A DNA stretch of 64,000 nt, from positions 1-64,000 of the forward strand of contig NZ_QKNS01000003.1 in assembly GCF_003231285.1 (NCBI RefSeq), written 5' to 3'. The notes below the pieces were generated by a model. That model was not told the origin of the DNA and made no database searches. It was given only the letters and a program-made list of their open reading frames with translations. The translations under genes and the position numbers were made by a program. Of the stretch, positions 9,210 to 17,845 are shown one piece after another. This DNA comes from Hymenobacter sediminis. Its GTDB lineage: Bacteria > Bacteroidota > Bacteroidia > Cytophagales > Hymenobacteraceae. The stretch's first letter is position 1, and each line of letters starts with the position of its first letter.

Positions 9210-9217
9210 CAAAGGTA
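9210..9217 (-). promoter_or_regulatory. -7 promoter box of purB
   Basis: TACCTTTG on the minus strand, an exact match to the Bacteroidota TAnnTTTG box, 31 bases from the purB start. I see no clear -33 element. Confidence 0.6.
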
Positions 9218-9262
9218 GCGGAAGCCAAGGCGTAGGCCAATCGGGGCGCGGGCCTTTTTCGC

Positions 9263-9270
9263 TACCTTTG
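9263..9270 (+). promoter_or_regulatory. -7 promoter box of the transglycosylase gene
   Basis: TACCTTTG on the plus strand. Transcription would start near 9277, almost on top of the GTG at 9285; this favours the GTG at 9345 as translation start. Confidence 0.55.
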
Positions 9271-9344
9271 TTGTTCGAGCGGCGGTGGGTTCGGCACGAA
9301 TCTGGCAGGCCCGACCGCGACTTCCTTTCTCCCGATCTGTTCGC

Positions 9345-11504
9345 GTGACTCCAGCAACCAAGAAAAAAATCGGCATCGGCCTGGGCATCCTGGCGGCGCT
9401 TCTGCTCCTGGGCCTCAGTATCTTCCTGTTCAAGCGCCAGCAGCTTCTGGATTTCGCGTTGCAAAAGGTGAAGGCCAAAGTAGAAGCCAAATACCCTGTG
9501 GTACTCACCCTGGGGCCGGCCCGCTTCACTGACCTCAACACCGTGCAGCTCGACGGGGTGAGCATGGTACCCACCGCTACCCCCGATACGCTGTTGAAAG
9601 CCCAGGTAGTGCGGGCCTCCCTGAGCGTGCGCAGCCTGTTTGCGGGCCGTCCGGTGTTTAGTAACATGGAAATCAGCAATGCTCGCCTCACGGCGCGGCA
9701 AACGCGCTCCGGCAAAGACAACTATTCTTTTCTCTACCGGAAAAAGAAAAACCAGCCAGCCGTACCGCGCGACACAGCCAACGGCATTAACTACGGTCTG
9801 CTAGCCAACCAGCTGCTGGAGGCTACCTTCGACAACATCCCCGAGGAGGCAGACTTCCAAAACTTCCTAGTTACTTACCGCAGCCCACGTCATGAGGCTA
9901 CCCTGACCATGCCCCGCTTGGCCATTGAGGATGGCGACATCACCGGGCAGCTCACGGCCATTATCGACTCGGTAGAAAACCGGGTGGGCGTGCAGGGACG
10001 CATTGATGCCAGTGACTATGAAGTAGATGCGCACATCTTTGGGCTCGACCGCCGTCCGGTGGTGTTGCCTTACGTGCAGAGCCGCTACGGGGCCCGGGTG
10101 CAGTTTGACTCCGTGCGCGTGAGCCTGAGTGAGAAAGACCTGAATGGCGAGGACGAACTCACGCTGAAAGGCACCGCCTCGGCCGCCAACTTCATTGTTA
10201 ACCACCCCAAGCTTTCCGACACGGACGTGCGTTTCCCACGCGGTGGCATTGATTTCGTGATGAAACTGGGGCAGGCCTCGTTTGCGCTGGAGAAGGGCAC
10301 GCGGGTGCTGCTGAACAAGATGGAGCTGTTTCCGGAGCTGAGCATGCGCCGCTTGCCGGTGCCCCAGCGCGTTATCGGGAAGGAAATCAACGGCCTCACC
10401 AGTCGTGGCCAGCTGCTGGCCGGTATACAGGTGAAGCTGAACGTAGAATCAGCAGAAACCAAGGCCAACGACTTCTTCGCCTCCCTACCCGAAGGAATGT
10501 TCGAAACTCTGGAAGGAACTCAGGCCGAAGGCACGCTGAAGTATCACCTGATGGCCGATCTGGACATGAATAAGCTGGACAGCCTCAAGTTCGACTCGGG
10601 CTTGCAGGCTACCAAATTCCGCGTAACGCGCTTTGGCCGCGAAAACCTGAACAAGCTGAATCAGGAGTTTCCCTACACCGCTTACAACGACAAAGGCGAC
10701 TCGGTGAAAACCTTTATGGTAGGCGCCTCCAATCCGGAGTTTACGCCCTACAATGAGGTGCCTGACTACTTGAAATATGCCATCATGACGGCTGAAGATC
10801 CGCGGTTTATGACCCACCGCGGCTTCATGGAAAAAGCCTTGGTAAAGTCGGCCATTCACGACATCAAAGAGCGGCGCTTCGCCCGGGGTGGTAGCACCAT
10901 CAGCATGCAGCTGGTGAAAAACGTGTTTCTAACCCGTAAGAAAACTCTGGTGCGCAAGGCAGAGGAGGCCCTGATAGTGTGGATTATTGAAAACACACGC
11001 CTGACCAGCAAGGAACGGATGCTGGAAGTATACCTGAATATCATTGAGTGGGGCCCGAAGATTTACGGCGTCCACGAAGCCGCAGAGTTCTACTTCGACA
11101 AGCACCCCTCCAATCTCAACTTGTCGGAAAGCCTGTTTCTGGCCAGTATTATTCCGCGGCCTAAGTCCTACCGAGCAGGCTTCAACCAGTATGGCGAGAT
11201 GCGCGGTTCGGCCCGCTACTTCCACCGCCTGATTGCGCAGTTGATGGCCCGCAAAGGCTACATCTCGCAAAATGAGTACGAGAGCTTAGGTAACTCCGTG
11301 AATTTCCAAGGTCCGGCCCGCCAGTTCATTGTGCGTGCTACCCGCGACACCGTCCGTACGGTAGTAGCCGCCGATTCTTCGCAGTACGAGCCCCTCAACC
11401 TGATAGATTTGCTTGGCGGCGACACAGCGCCCGATGCAGGCGTGAATACTGGTCAGCAAGCTCCGCCCACCAACCAACCGGCTACCCCACCTACCAAGCC
11501 GTAG
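9345..11504 (+). CDS. AsmA-like and GT51 peptidoglycan transglycosylase fusion
   Basis: A 719-residue membrane-anchored protein. After one N-terminal membrane helix (about 9-30) comes a long AsmA-like beta-rich periplasmic region (about 35-440), then a GT51 glycosyltransferase domain (about 465-640). The GT51 motifs are present: E484 in TAEDPRF (catalytic base), RGGSTISMQLVKN and LEVYLNIIEWG. There is no transpeptidase domain, so this is a monofunctional enzyme that polymerises lipid II into glycan strands. The frame is open to a GTG at 9285, but the promoter box makes 9345 (GTG) the better start. The C-terminus is low-complexity Pro/Thr/Gln. Confidence 0.85.
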   Translation: MTPATKKKIGIGLGILAALLLLGLSIFLFKRQQLLDFALQKVKAKVEAKYPVVLTLGPARFTDLNTVQLDGVSMVPTATPDTLLKAQVVRASLSVRSLFAGRPVFSNMEISNARLTARQTRSGKDNYSFLYRKKKNQPAVPRDTANGINYGLLANQLLEATFDNIPEEADFQNFLVTYRSPRHEATLTMPRLAIEDGDITGQLTAIIDSVENRVGVQGRIDASDYEVDAHIFGLDRRPVVLPYVQSRYGARVQFDSVRVSLSEKDLNGEDELTLKGTASAANFIVNHPKLSDTDVRFPRGGIDFVMKLGQASFALEKGTRVLLNKMELFPELSMRRLPVPQRVIGKEINGLTSRGQLLAGIQVKLNVESAETKANDFFASLPEGMFETLEGTQAEGTLKYHLMADLDMNKLDSLKFDSGLQATKFRVTRFGRENLNKLNQEFPYTAYNDKGDSVKTFMVGASNPEFTPYNEVPDYLKYAIMTAEDPRFMTHRGFMEKALVKSAIHDIKERRFARGGSTISMQLVKNVFLTRKKTLVRKAEEALIVWIIENTRLTSKERMLEVYLNIIEWGPKIYGVHEAAEFYFDKHPSNLNLSESLFLASIIPRPKSYRAGFNQYGEMRGSARYFHRLIAQLMARKGYISQNEYESLGNSVNFQGPARQFIVRATRDTVRTVVAADSSQYEPLNLIDLLGGDTAPDAGVNTGQQAPPTNQPATPPTKP

Positions 11505-11534
11505 CCCCTGGCGCAGATAAACAAGTAGACAAAC

Positions 11535-11569
11535 AAAAAGCCCGCAGCTACTACAGTTGCGGGCTTTTT
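11535..11569. terminator. bidirectional terminator
   Basis: 12-bp stem (11535-11546 with 11558-11569), 11-nt loop, A5 on the left and T5 on the right, between the convergent GT51 and TerC genes. Confidence 0.9.
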
Positions 11570-11610
11570 CGCATCCATTCAGGTACACATTTCACCTCGG
11601 CTGGAGGGGG

Positions 11611-12552
11611 TTACGGCAGTTTCTCCGGAGGAATAGGGTCTTGCTTCGGAAACAGCAGCGACAACCCAACGGAGCCGGCCAAAATAAACCCGACTATCCC
11701 TAGAGAAATCCCCATAGGAATGTGAACCAGATTGGCCAGGAGCAGCTTGCCACCGATAAAGATCAGGATCAGTGAGAGGCCGTAGTGCAAGTAGTGAAAC
11801 AGGCGCATCAAGCCTTCGAGGGCAAAGTATAGCGCCCGCAGTCCCAGCAAGGCAAACACGTTGCTAGTGTATACAATGAACGTATCGCGCGAAATAGCCA
11901 GGATGGCTGGAATTGAGTCGGCGGCAAATACTACGTCGGTCGTTTCCACCATCACCAGCACTACCAGCAGGGGGGTAGCGAAGAGCGTTCCGTTCTGGCG
12001 CACAAAGAATTTGCCCTCGTGCAGGCGGTTGGTAATTGGGAAGTGGCGGCTCAGAAACTTTACCAGCGGGTTGTTGTCGGGGTCGATTTCCGGCTCGCTG
12101 CCGCTAGTGGCCATCTTCACGCCTGTGTACACGAGGAAAGCACCCAGCACATACATCAGGAAGTGAAACTTAGCCAGCAACGCCGCACCGGCCAATATAA
12201 ATATGGCACGTAGCACTAAGGCTCCGATAATTCCCCAGAACAGGATTTTGTGCTGATACTGCTGCGGTACTTTGAAATAGCTGAAAATGAGCAGGAAGAC
12301 AAACAGGTTGTCAACACTCAGCGACTTTTCAATGAGGTAGCCCGTCAGAAACTCCATGGCCGCCTGTTTGCCCATCCAGTGGTACACCAGGTAGTTGAAG
12401 CTGAGGGATAGCAGAATCCAGAAGGCGCTCCAGCCCAAGGCTTCCCGCATGCGCACTACGTGGGCTTTGCGGTTGAACACAAGCAGATCGAGCAGCAGCA
12501 GAACCAGCACGAAGGCATTGAAGCCAACCCAGAAGAGCGGGGTGTTTTCCAT
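11611..12552 (-). CDS. TerC/Alx-family membrane protein
   Basis: A 313-residue integral membrane protein with about eight or nine hydrophobic helices. The two family motifs with buried acids are visible: EKSLSVDNLFVF (about 74-85) and ETTDVVFAADSIPA (about 203-216), which in TerC/Alx proteins form a likely metal-ion pathway. Members export Mn2+ or help load metals onto exported proteins, or respond to pH; the actual role here is unknown. A second, distinct TerC protein is encoded at 19275-20039. Confidence 0.9.
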   Translation of the reverse strand: MENTPLFWVGFNAFVLVLLLLDLLVFNRKAHVVRMREALGWSAFWILLSLSFNYLVYHWMGKQAAMEFLTGYLIEKSLSVDNLFVFLLIFSYFKVPQQYQHKILFWGIIGALVLRAIFILAGAALLAKFHFLMYVLGAFLVYTGVKMATSGSEPEIDPDNNPLVKFLSRHFPITNRLHEGKFFVRQNGTLFATPLLVVLVMVETTDVVFAADSIPAILAISRDTFIVYTSNVFALLGLRALYFALEGLMRLFHYLHYGLSLILIFIGGKLLLANLVHIPMGISLGIVGFILAGSVGLSLLFPKQDPIPPEKLP

Positions 12553-12617
12553 AGGCGGTAAGATACACGACCTGCGTCATTTGCCGCCGTCGGGCACGCT
12601 GGCCGTGCCCGGTTTTC

Positions 12618-13415
12618 TTACCGGCTTTCCGAGGCCGAGGTTGCGGGTACGCCCGCCAGGGTAGTTTCCTCGCGTTGGGACGCTACCTGCTCAAAACGCC
12701 GAAACCAGCTACTGATCTTCATCTGCACCACGCCAAACAGAGCTTCCTTGAAGATGCCCTTGCTCATTTTGGAAGCGCCACGGGTGCGGTCCGTGAAAAT
12801 AATAGGCACCTCCTTGATGCGGAATCCATATTTGTAAGCCAGCCACTTCATCTCAATCTGGAAGGCATAGCCCACAAACTTGATTTGATTGAGCGGAATG
12901 GTGCGCAACACCCGTGCTGTATAGCATTTAAAGCCAGCCGTAGCATCCATAATGGGCATGCGGGTAATCAGGCGTACGTAGGCGGAGGCAAAGTACGACA
13001 TCAGCACCCGGTCCATGGGCCAGTTCACCACATTCACGCCCTGAATGTAGCGTGAGCCGATAGCCAGGTCGTAGCCCTGGTAGGCGCAGGCGTCGTAGAG
13101 GCGGATAAGGTCCTCCGGGTTGTGTGAGAAGTCGGCATCCATCTCAAACACAAACTCATAGCCGCGGGCCAGGGCCCAGCGGAAGCCGTGAATATAAGCC
13201 GTGCCGAGGCCCAGCTTGCCCTTCCGCTCCTCCAGAAACAGCCGGCCCTCAAACTCGGGCATGAGGCCGCGCACAATGTCGGCTGTGCCATCCGGCGAGC
13301 CGTCGTCGATGATAAGCACATCGAAAGCCTGAGGCAATGAAAAGACCTTACGGATAATCAAATCCGCATTTTCACGCTCATTATAGGTCGGTATCAGGAC
13401 AAGCCCGTTATTCAT
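12618..13415 (-). CDS. polyprenol-phosphate mannosyltransferase-like GT2
   Basis: A 265-residue DPM1-type GT2 enzyme without membrane helices. It likely makes a polyprenyl-phosphate sugar, the donor for GT39-type transferases such as the one at 62340. The IPTYNERENADLI start, IDDGSPDGT and EMDADFSHNPEDL (metal-binding DAD) motifs are all present, as is the C-terminal RTRGASKMSKGI segment typical of the family. A TACCTTTA box at 13421-13428 lies so close to the ATG that the transcript may have almost no leader. Confidence 0.9.
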   Translation of the reverse strand: MNNGLVLIPTYNERENADLIIRKVFSLPQAFDVLIIDDGSPDGTADIVRGLMPEFEGRLFLEERKGKLGLGTAYIHGFRWALARGYEFVFEMDADFSHNPEDLIRLYDACAYQGYDLAIGSRYIQGVNVVNWPMDRVLMSYFASAYVRLITRMPIMDATAGFKCYTARVLRTIPLNQIKFVGYAFQIEMKWLAYKYGFRIKEVPIIFTDRTRGASKMSKGIFKEALFGVVQMKISSWFRRFEQVASQREETTLAGVPATSASESR

Positions 13416-13420
13416 TGCCG

Positions 13421-13428
13421 TAAAGGTA
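13421..13428 (-). promoter_or_regulatory. possible -7 promoter box
   Basis: TACCTTTA on the minus strand, 6 bases from the ATG at 13415; one mismatch to TAnnTTTG. It would give a nearly leaderless transcript. Confidence 0.4.
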
Positions 13429-13626
13429 GAAGTTTGTTTTGGGTGCCGTAGCAGATGAACAGGCCGCGGCGCGCAAACTTCGGGTGGTAGCTACAGATGC
13501 AAAATAATAGCCTCAGGTTGCCTGCCAGCTACTATCCTTCAGCTAACAGACAAGATGAAAGCATAAGTTCTTGCCCTGGTAAAGAGTATGGGTAACTGCT
13601 AAAAGCGTGTGCGGAAGTCGTGGATT

Positions 13627-14961
13627 TTAGCTGGCGGCAAGGGTAGCAGCCAAGGTGCGCGCGTGACGCACACAATCGGGTACGCCAACTCCTGCCCGCC
13701 AGTTGGCGGTAACGTGCATGCCCTGCAAAGCCAGAGTATCGGCGGCGGCGTGGGCCGGCACAATACGGGCATCGAACTGCGGAATAGCCCGCTCCCAATA
13801 GTAGCGGTATTGCCACAGCGGCTGCGCGCCGGGGGCTACCCCATACAACCGGCTTAACTCCTGGTGTACGGCGGCTTTCTGCTCTGCTTCGGGCTGGCGG
13901 GCCTGGGCTTCGTACTGGCTACCCCCCACGAAGGTGGTAAACAGCACCTGCCCAGCCGGTGCCCGCTCCGGAAAAATAGAGCTGGTCCAGATGCTGCCAG
14001 CGGCGTAAGGTTGCTCTACTTGGGGGTGCAGGGCTCCAAAGCCATCTAAGGGATGCTGTACATCGGCGCGCTGGTAGGCGGTATACACGGCCGTCATGGG
14101 TGGGTAGTGCACCTGGGCGAGGGCTGCGGCCGCTTCGGGAAACTGTGTTTCCAGCAACGAGGCTGCCGTGTAAGCCGGCAGCGCCAGCACTACCTGCTGG
14201 TAGAGGCGTGGTGCGGGGCCGGCGGTAGTTTCCAGCTCCCACAAGCCATCATCTTCGCGGCGGTGGAGCAGGGTAGCCGCCTGCCCGAAATGAGCCCGCC
14301 GCAGCTTACGCGCCAGCGTGTCAGTGAGCGTTTGCAGGCCTTCGCGTAGGGTAAAGATGCGCCGCCGGCCCCCAGGAGCCCCCTTACTTTTCATGAGACC
14401 CCGCACCACCGAGCCGTGCTGCTGCTCTAGGGCCGCCAGCTGCGGGAAGGTTTTGTGCAGCAGCAGTTGCTCCGGGTCGCCGGCGTAAATGCCTGAGATG
14501 AACGGATTCAAAGCATAGTCCACCACTTCAGGCCCGAAGCGACGGCGGAAGAAGTGGGCCAGGGTTTCCTGGCTATCGGGGGGTAGGGCCGGGCGGGTTA
14601 GCTCACGCAGAAAATTAAACCGGGCTTTCAGGCTGAAGAAGGAGCTGGTAAGCAAGGCTGGGGGCGAGGCAGGCAGCTTCTGGTAGCGGCCCTCCCGGAG
14701 CACGTAGCGGTTCTGGCTCACGGCCGCCGCATCCTGAATCTGGGAAGTTAGGCCCAGGCCATCGAGCAGCTCCCGCAGCTCGTCGGAGAGCTGCAGCGAG
14801 TTAGGGCCGGTTTCAAGCAGGTAGGGGCCGTGCTGCTCTGAGCGAATGGTACCACCGGGGCGCGGCGCGGCTTCAAACAAATCATAGTCGAGGCCGGCGC
14901 GCTGCAGGTACCAGGCCAAAGTAAGGCCCGAAATGCCGCCGCCCAGAATTGCAATGGCCAT
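13627..14961 (-). CDS. hemG: protoporphyrinogen oxidase (HemY type)
   Basis: A 444-residue flavoprotein of the HemY/PPOX type. It oxidises protoporphyrinogen (or coproporphyrinogen) with O2 in heme synthesis. The N-terminal FAD-binding motif GGGISGLTLAWYLQRAG (about 7-23), the second nucleotide contact RPGGTIRSE, the GPNSLQL segment and the C-terminal GMHVTANWRAGVGVPDC FAD-binding segment are all visible. Whether the substrate is proto- or coproporphyrinogen cannot be read here. No neighbour is a heme gene. Confidence 0.9.
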   Translation of the reverse strand: MAIAILGGGISGLTLAWYLQRAGLDYDLFEAAPRPGGTIRSEQHGPYLLETGPNSLQLSDELRELLDGLGLTSQIQDAAAVSQNRYVLREGRYQKLPASPPALLTSSFFSLKARFNFLRELTRPALPPDSQETLAHFFRRRFGPEVVDYALNPFISGIYAGDPEQLLLHKTFPQLAALEQQHGSVVRGLMKSKGAPGGRRRIFTLREGLQTLTDTLARKLRRAHFGQAATLLHRREDDGLWELETTAGPAPRLYQQVVLALPAYTAASLLETQFPEAAAALAQVHYPPMTAVYTAYQRADVQHPLDGFGALHPQVEQPYAAGSIWTSSIFPERAPAGQVLFTTFVGGSQYEAQARQPEAEQKAAVHQELSRLYGVAPGAQPLWQYRYYWERAIPQFDARIVPAHAAADTLALQGMHVTANWRAGVGVPDCVRHARTLAATLAAS

Positions 14962-14974
14962 GTGGTGTTTTAGG

Positions 14975-15170
14975 TGAGGAGTTGGTGGAGCAGTAAAGTG
15001 AATAGTAAATCGTGACGGGTAATGATGAGAATAGCAGTAAGGAAACGCAAAGATAACAGGTTGGGGTAGGGCGTTACCTTTGCCGGGTTGAGGTTATTTC
15101 AGGTAATCATTCATCATATCACCGCTTGCTCCATTCCCATTCACCTGTCACGATTCACCGCCTCACCCAA
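14975..15170. repeat. imperfect inverted copies of a GTGA-type short repeat
   Basis: The stretch 14997-15031 and, inverted, 15107-15165 share segments such as gtgaatcgtgacaggtga and its degenerate forms. The same kind of short repeat occurs at 60361-60470. The promoter box of the GmhB-like gene lies between the two arms. Confidence 0.5.
15075..15082 (+). promoter_or_regulatory. -7 promoter box of the GmhB-like gene
   Basis: TACCTTTG on the plus strand, 96 bases ahead of the ATG at 15178. Confidence 0.5.
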
Positions 15171-15177
15171 AACATCA

Positions 15178-15699
15178 ATGAACAAAGCTGTATTCCTGGA
15201 CCGCGACGGGGTATTGAATGAAGAAATCGGGCACTACGTTTGGAAGCTGGAGGAATTCGTAGTGCTGCCGGACGTGGCCGATAGTCTGGCTCGGCTAAAA
15301 CAAGCCGGTTACTACCTTATTGTCGTCACCAACCAGGCGGGCATTGCCAAGGGACTGTATTCGGCTGCCGAGGTGCAGGCCTGCCACCAGAAGCTGCAGC
15401 AGGCAACGGGAAACCTTCTGGATGCTCTTTACTTCGCTCCGGCTCACCCGAGCGTATCGGAATCGTTGGCGCGCAAGCCCGGTTCGCTTATGCTGGAAAA
15501 GGCTATAGCCCGCTTCCGCCTCGACCCGGCCCAGTGCTGGATGGTAGGCGACCGGCTGCGCGATATGCAGGCGGGGCAGGGGGTAGGAATACGGGGCATT
15601 CTGATTGGTGCGGCTGAACCGGCCGACTACCAGCCCCGAGTGGTAAACCTGCAAGCCGCCACGGATATTATTCTGGCAAATTCCAGAACGCTTATTTAA
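15178..15699 (+). CDS. GmhB-like HAD phosphatase lacking the zinc-loop cysteines
   Basis: A 173-residue HAD hydrolase of the D-glycero-D-manno-heptose 1,7-bisphosphate phosphatase / histidinol-phosphatase type. The nucleophile D8 and acid D10 are in FLDRDGVLNEE, the second motif is VVTNQAGIAKG, and the final motif is MVGDRLRDMQAG. Zinc-binding GmhB proteins carry three cysteines and a histidine in a loop before the RKP motif; here the loop reads FAPAHPSVSESLARKP, with the histidine but no cysteine. Start: ATG at 15178 gives a normal HAD N-terminus; the frame is open to 15088. A heptose role would fit the GT9 gene, but substrate is uncertain. Confidence 0.8.
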   Translation: MNKAVFLDRDGVLNEEIGHYVWKLEEFVVLPDVADSLARLKQAGYYLIVVTNQAGIAKGLYSAAEVQACHQKLQQATGNLLDALYFAPAHPSVSESLARKPGSLMLEKAIARFRLDPAQCWMVGDRLRDMQAGQGVGIRGILIGAAEPADYQPRVVNLQAATDIILANSRTLI

Positions 15700-15700
15700 C

Positions 15701-15757
15701 GCTTAAAGCCTCAGGAGCCGCCTTCTACCTAAGAAAACGGCTCCTGAAGCTTTAAGC
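15701..15757. terminator. terminator hairpin between convergent genes
   Basis: 20-base arms (15701-15720 with 15738-15757) pairing almost completely around a 17-nt loop. It sits between the GmhB-like gene and the first small lipoprotein gene; no strong T-run. Confidence 0.6.
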
Positions 15758-15773
15758 CAAGATGCCAGCGTTG

Positions 15774-15923
15774 CTACTGACGCTCAGTAGCTTCGGCGGC
15801 CGATGCCATAGCTGGAGCAGCTACCCGGGTATCGGGCTTGGTAGCTGAATAAGCAGGACACTTTGTGCGGCATGAGGCAGTGCCCAGTAGTGCAGCTACA
15901 CTGAATAGGAGTAGTTTCTTCAT
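15774..15923 (-). CDS. 49-residue lipoprotein, first of a pair
   Basis: A 49-residue protein: signal peptide MKKLLLFSVAALLGTAS followed by C18 as lipobox cysteine (TASC), so it is probably lipidated and membrane-bound. The mature peptide is only 32 residues, begins CRTKCPAYSATK and ends ERQ. It matches the next small protein (16125-16280) in its CPAYS motif, charge pattern and final ERQ, so the two are paralogues. Too short for most gene callers. Function unknown. Confidence 0.75.
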   Translation of the reverse strand: MKKLLLFSVAALLGTASCRTKCPAYSATKPDTRVAAPAMASAAEATERQ

Positions 15924-16059
15924 GAGAAAATGCAAAATTTTGATTCCTGAAAGCCCAACTAATCAGCTCAACAGCAGTGCTTTCCGGTAGTTAACGATTC
16001 GCTAACAGCAAAATTGTCTAGTTCGTTCTAAATAATAAGTTGGTTGATAAGTACAAAAA

Positions 16060-16087
16060 AAAGCCTTCCCCTAATGGAGAAGGCTTT
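16060..16087 (-). terminator. Rho-independent terminator
   Basis: 9-bp stem (16060-16068 with 16079-16087) followed on the minus strand by a T-run. It ends the second small lipoprotein gene. Confidence 0.8.
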
Positions 16088-16124
16088 GCGCAAAAACAGA
16101 GGTAGTGAGCGTAACTCAGGTAAC

Positions 16125-16280
16125 CTACTGACGCTCAACGGCCGGCCCATGTTGAGCCGTTATAGTAGAAGAAATGCGGGAGGCATCTTTCGTGCTGCTA
16201 TACGCCGGGCACTGAGATTTTTTGTTGCAGGAACCCAGGCCAAGGCCAGCCAGGCAAACAAGGAGTAATGCTTTTTTCAT
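16125..16280 (-). CDS. 51-residue lipoprotein, second of a pair
   Basis: A 51-residue protein with signal peptide MKKALLLVCLAGLGLGS and lipobox cysteine C18 (GLGSC). The mature part begins CNKKSQCPAYSSTKDASR and ends VERQ, sharing CPAYS and ERQ with the paralogue at 15774-15923. The two genes are separate transcripts, since a terminator lies between. The frame is open further upstream to 16361 but only the ATG at 16280 gives a lipoprotein signal. A TACCTTTA box lies at about 16328-16335. No function known. Confidence 0.75.
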   Translation of the reverse strand: MKKALLLVCLAGLGLGSCNKKSQCPAYSSTKDASRISSTITAQHGPAVERQ

Positions 16281-16406
16281 AGGAAGATGATGTAATGGGC
16301 TGCGCCCGCGTGTGCATGTCAGACGGTAAAGGTAGGAGAACCCGCCGCCGTGTGCAACCAACTAGCTGCCTGGTTCGGCCGGTGGTACCCCAACGTCGAT
16401 AAAAAA

Positions 16407-16436
16407 AGCGGGAGCCCCGGTGAGGAGGCTCCCGCT
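16407..16436 (-). terminator. Rho-independent terminator of the arginine decarboxylase gene
   Basis: 10-bp stem (16407-16416 with 16427-16436), 10-nt loop and T7 on the minus strand, 6 bases after the stop codon. Confidence 0.92.
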
Positions 16437-16441
16437 GTCGG

Positions 16442-17845
16442 TTACTGCTGGTAACCCAGGATGCGCATCATCGAATCGGCCGTCTGCTCTTCAGCAAACA
16501 CCCGGTCGGTAAGGTTGCCAGCCTCGTCGCGGTCCAGAATCACCATTTTCGGGGCCGGGATCAGGCAGTGCTTCACGCCGCCGTAGCCCGAGAGGCTTTC
16601 CTGATAGGCGCCGGTGTGGAAGAAGCCCACGTACAGCGGCTCCGTGTCAGTGGCGGGCTTGCGCTCCGGCAGGAACACCTGGTAAATATGCTTCTCGGCG
16701 TTGTAGTAATCCTGCGAGTCGCAGGTGAGGCCGCCTAGCTGAATTTTTTTGTACGAGCGGTTCCAGCCGTTGAGCGCCAGCATGATAAAGCGCTGGTTCA
16801 AGGCCCAGGTATCGGGCAGGTTCGTGATAAACGAGCCGTCAATCATGTACCACAGCTCCTTGTCGTTCTGCAGCTTTTCGTCCAGAATGCTATAGATGGT
16901 AGCGCCCGACTCGCCCACGGTGAAGATGCCGAACTCAGTGAAGATGTCCGGCTCCGGCACGTTTTCCTCTTCGCAGATGCGCTTGATGGTACGCAGCACT
17001 TCGGCAATCATGTAGGGGTAGTCGTACTCCTTCTGAATGCTGGTCTGGATGGGCAGGCCGCCCCCGATGTCGATGGTGGTGAGGGTAGGGCACACCTTAC
17101 GCAGCTCGCAGTACTTGTGCACGAAGCGGCTTAGCTCCGACCAGTAGTAGGAGGTATCCTTAATGCCCGTGTTAATGAAGTAGTGCAGCATGGTCAACTC
17201 AAAGCGTGGGTCGTCCTTGATCTTCTGCTGATAGAGGGGTAGGGCGTCGGCGTAGCGGATGCCCAGGCGCGAGGTGTAGAACTGGAAGCGAGGCTCTTCG
17301 TCGGAGGCCAAGCGCATGCCCACGTTGCACTTCTCGCGCACGTTGTTGTGGTAGTAATCTACCTCGTTCGGCGAGTCGAGAATGGGCATGCAGTTCACGA
17401 AGCCGTCGTTGATGAGGCGCGTGATTTCGTACTTGTACTCTTCGGTTTTAAAGCCGTTGCAGATGATGAACGTATCCTTCGTGACCTTGCCTTTGGCGTG
17501 CATGGCCCGAATGATGTTGGTGTCAAACCAGCTGGAGGTTTCAATGTGGACCCCATTTTTGAGCGCCTCTTCTACCACAAAGCTGAAGTGCGAGGCCTTG
17601 GTGCAGTAGGCATAAGAGTACTTGCCCTGGTAGCCCGTTTGCTCAATGCCCAGGCGGAACCACTCTTTGGCTCGCTGAATCTGGGAAGAAATTTTGGGGA
17701 GGTAAGCGATGCGCAGCGGAGTGCCGTGCTTTTCTACCAGCGCCATCAGGTCAATATCATGAAAGCGCAGCTCGTTGTCTTCAACGTGAAATTCGTCGGT
17801 AGGGAAGTCGAACGTCTGGGAAATCAGGGAGTGGTAGGTATCCAT
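16442..17845 (-). CDS. biosynthetic-type arginine decarboxylase (PLP fold III)
   Basis: A 467-residue PLP enzyme of the alanine-racemase-fold decarboxylase family, in the short form found in Bacteroidota. It most likely converts arginine to agmatine for polyamine synthesis. K83 in YCTKASH is the PLP lysine, DIGGGLPIQT the glycine loop for the phosphate, and LGGLTCDSQD carries the active-site Cys/Asp contributed across the dimer. The gene is divergent from an arginase-family gene at 18188, so both enzymes of arginine use are encoded side by side. Diaminopimelate or lysine decarboxylase activity is less likely but not excluded. Confidence 0.85.
   Translation of the reverse strand: MDTYHSLISQTFDFPTDEFHVEDNELRFHDIDLMALVEKHGTPLRIAYLPKISSQIQRAKEWFRLGIEQTGYQGKYSYAYCTKASHFSFVVEEALKNGVHIETSSWFDTNIIRAMHAKGKVTKDTFIICNGFKTEEYKYEITRLINDGFVNCMPILDSPNEVDYYHNNVREKCNVGMRLASDEEPRFQFYTSRLGIRYADALPLYQQKIKDDPRFELTMLHYFINTGIKDTSYYWSELSRFVHKYCELRKVCPTLTTIDIGGGLPIQTSIQKEYDYPYMIAEVLRTIKRICEEENVPEPDIFTEFGIFTVGESGATIYSILDEKLQNDKELWYMIDGSFITNLPDTWALNQRFIMLALNGWNRSYKKIQLGGLTCDSQDYYNAEKHIYQVFLPERKPATDTEPLYVGFFHTGAYQESLSGYGGVKHCLIPAPKMVILDRDEAGNLTDRVFAEEQTADSMMRILGYQQ

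Noticed and set aside
7815..9701. Long 628-codon version of purB
   Set aside because: The N-terminal 174 codons read through the divergent promoter region and the start of the GT51 gene; the family N-terminus is at 9179.
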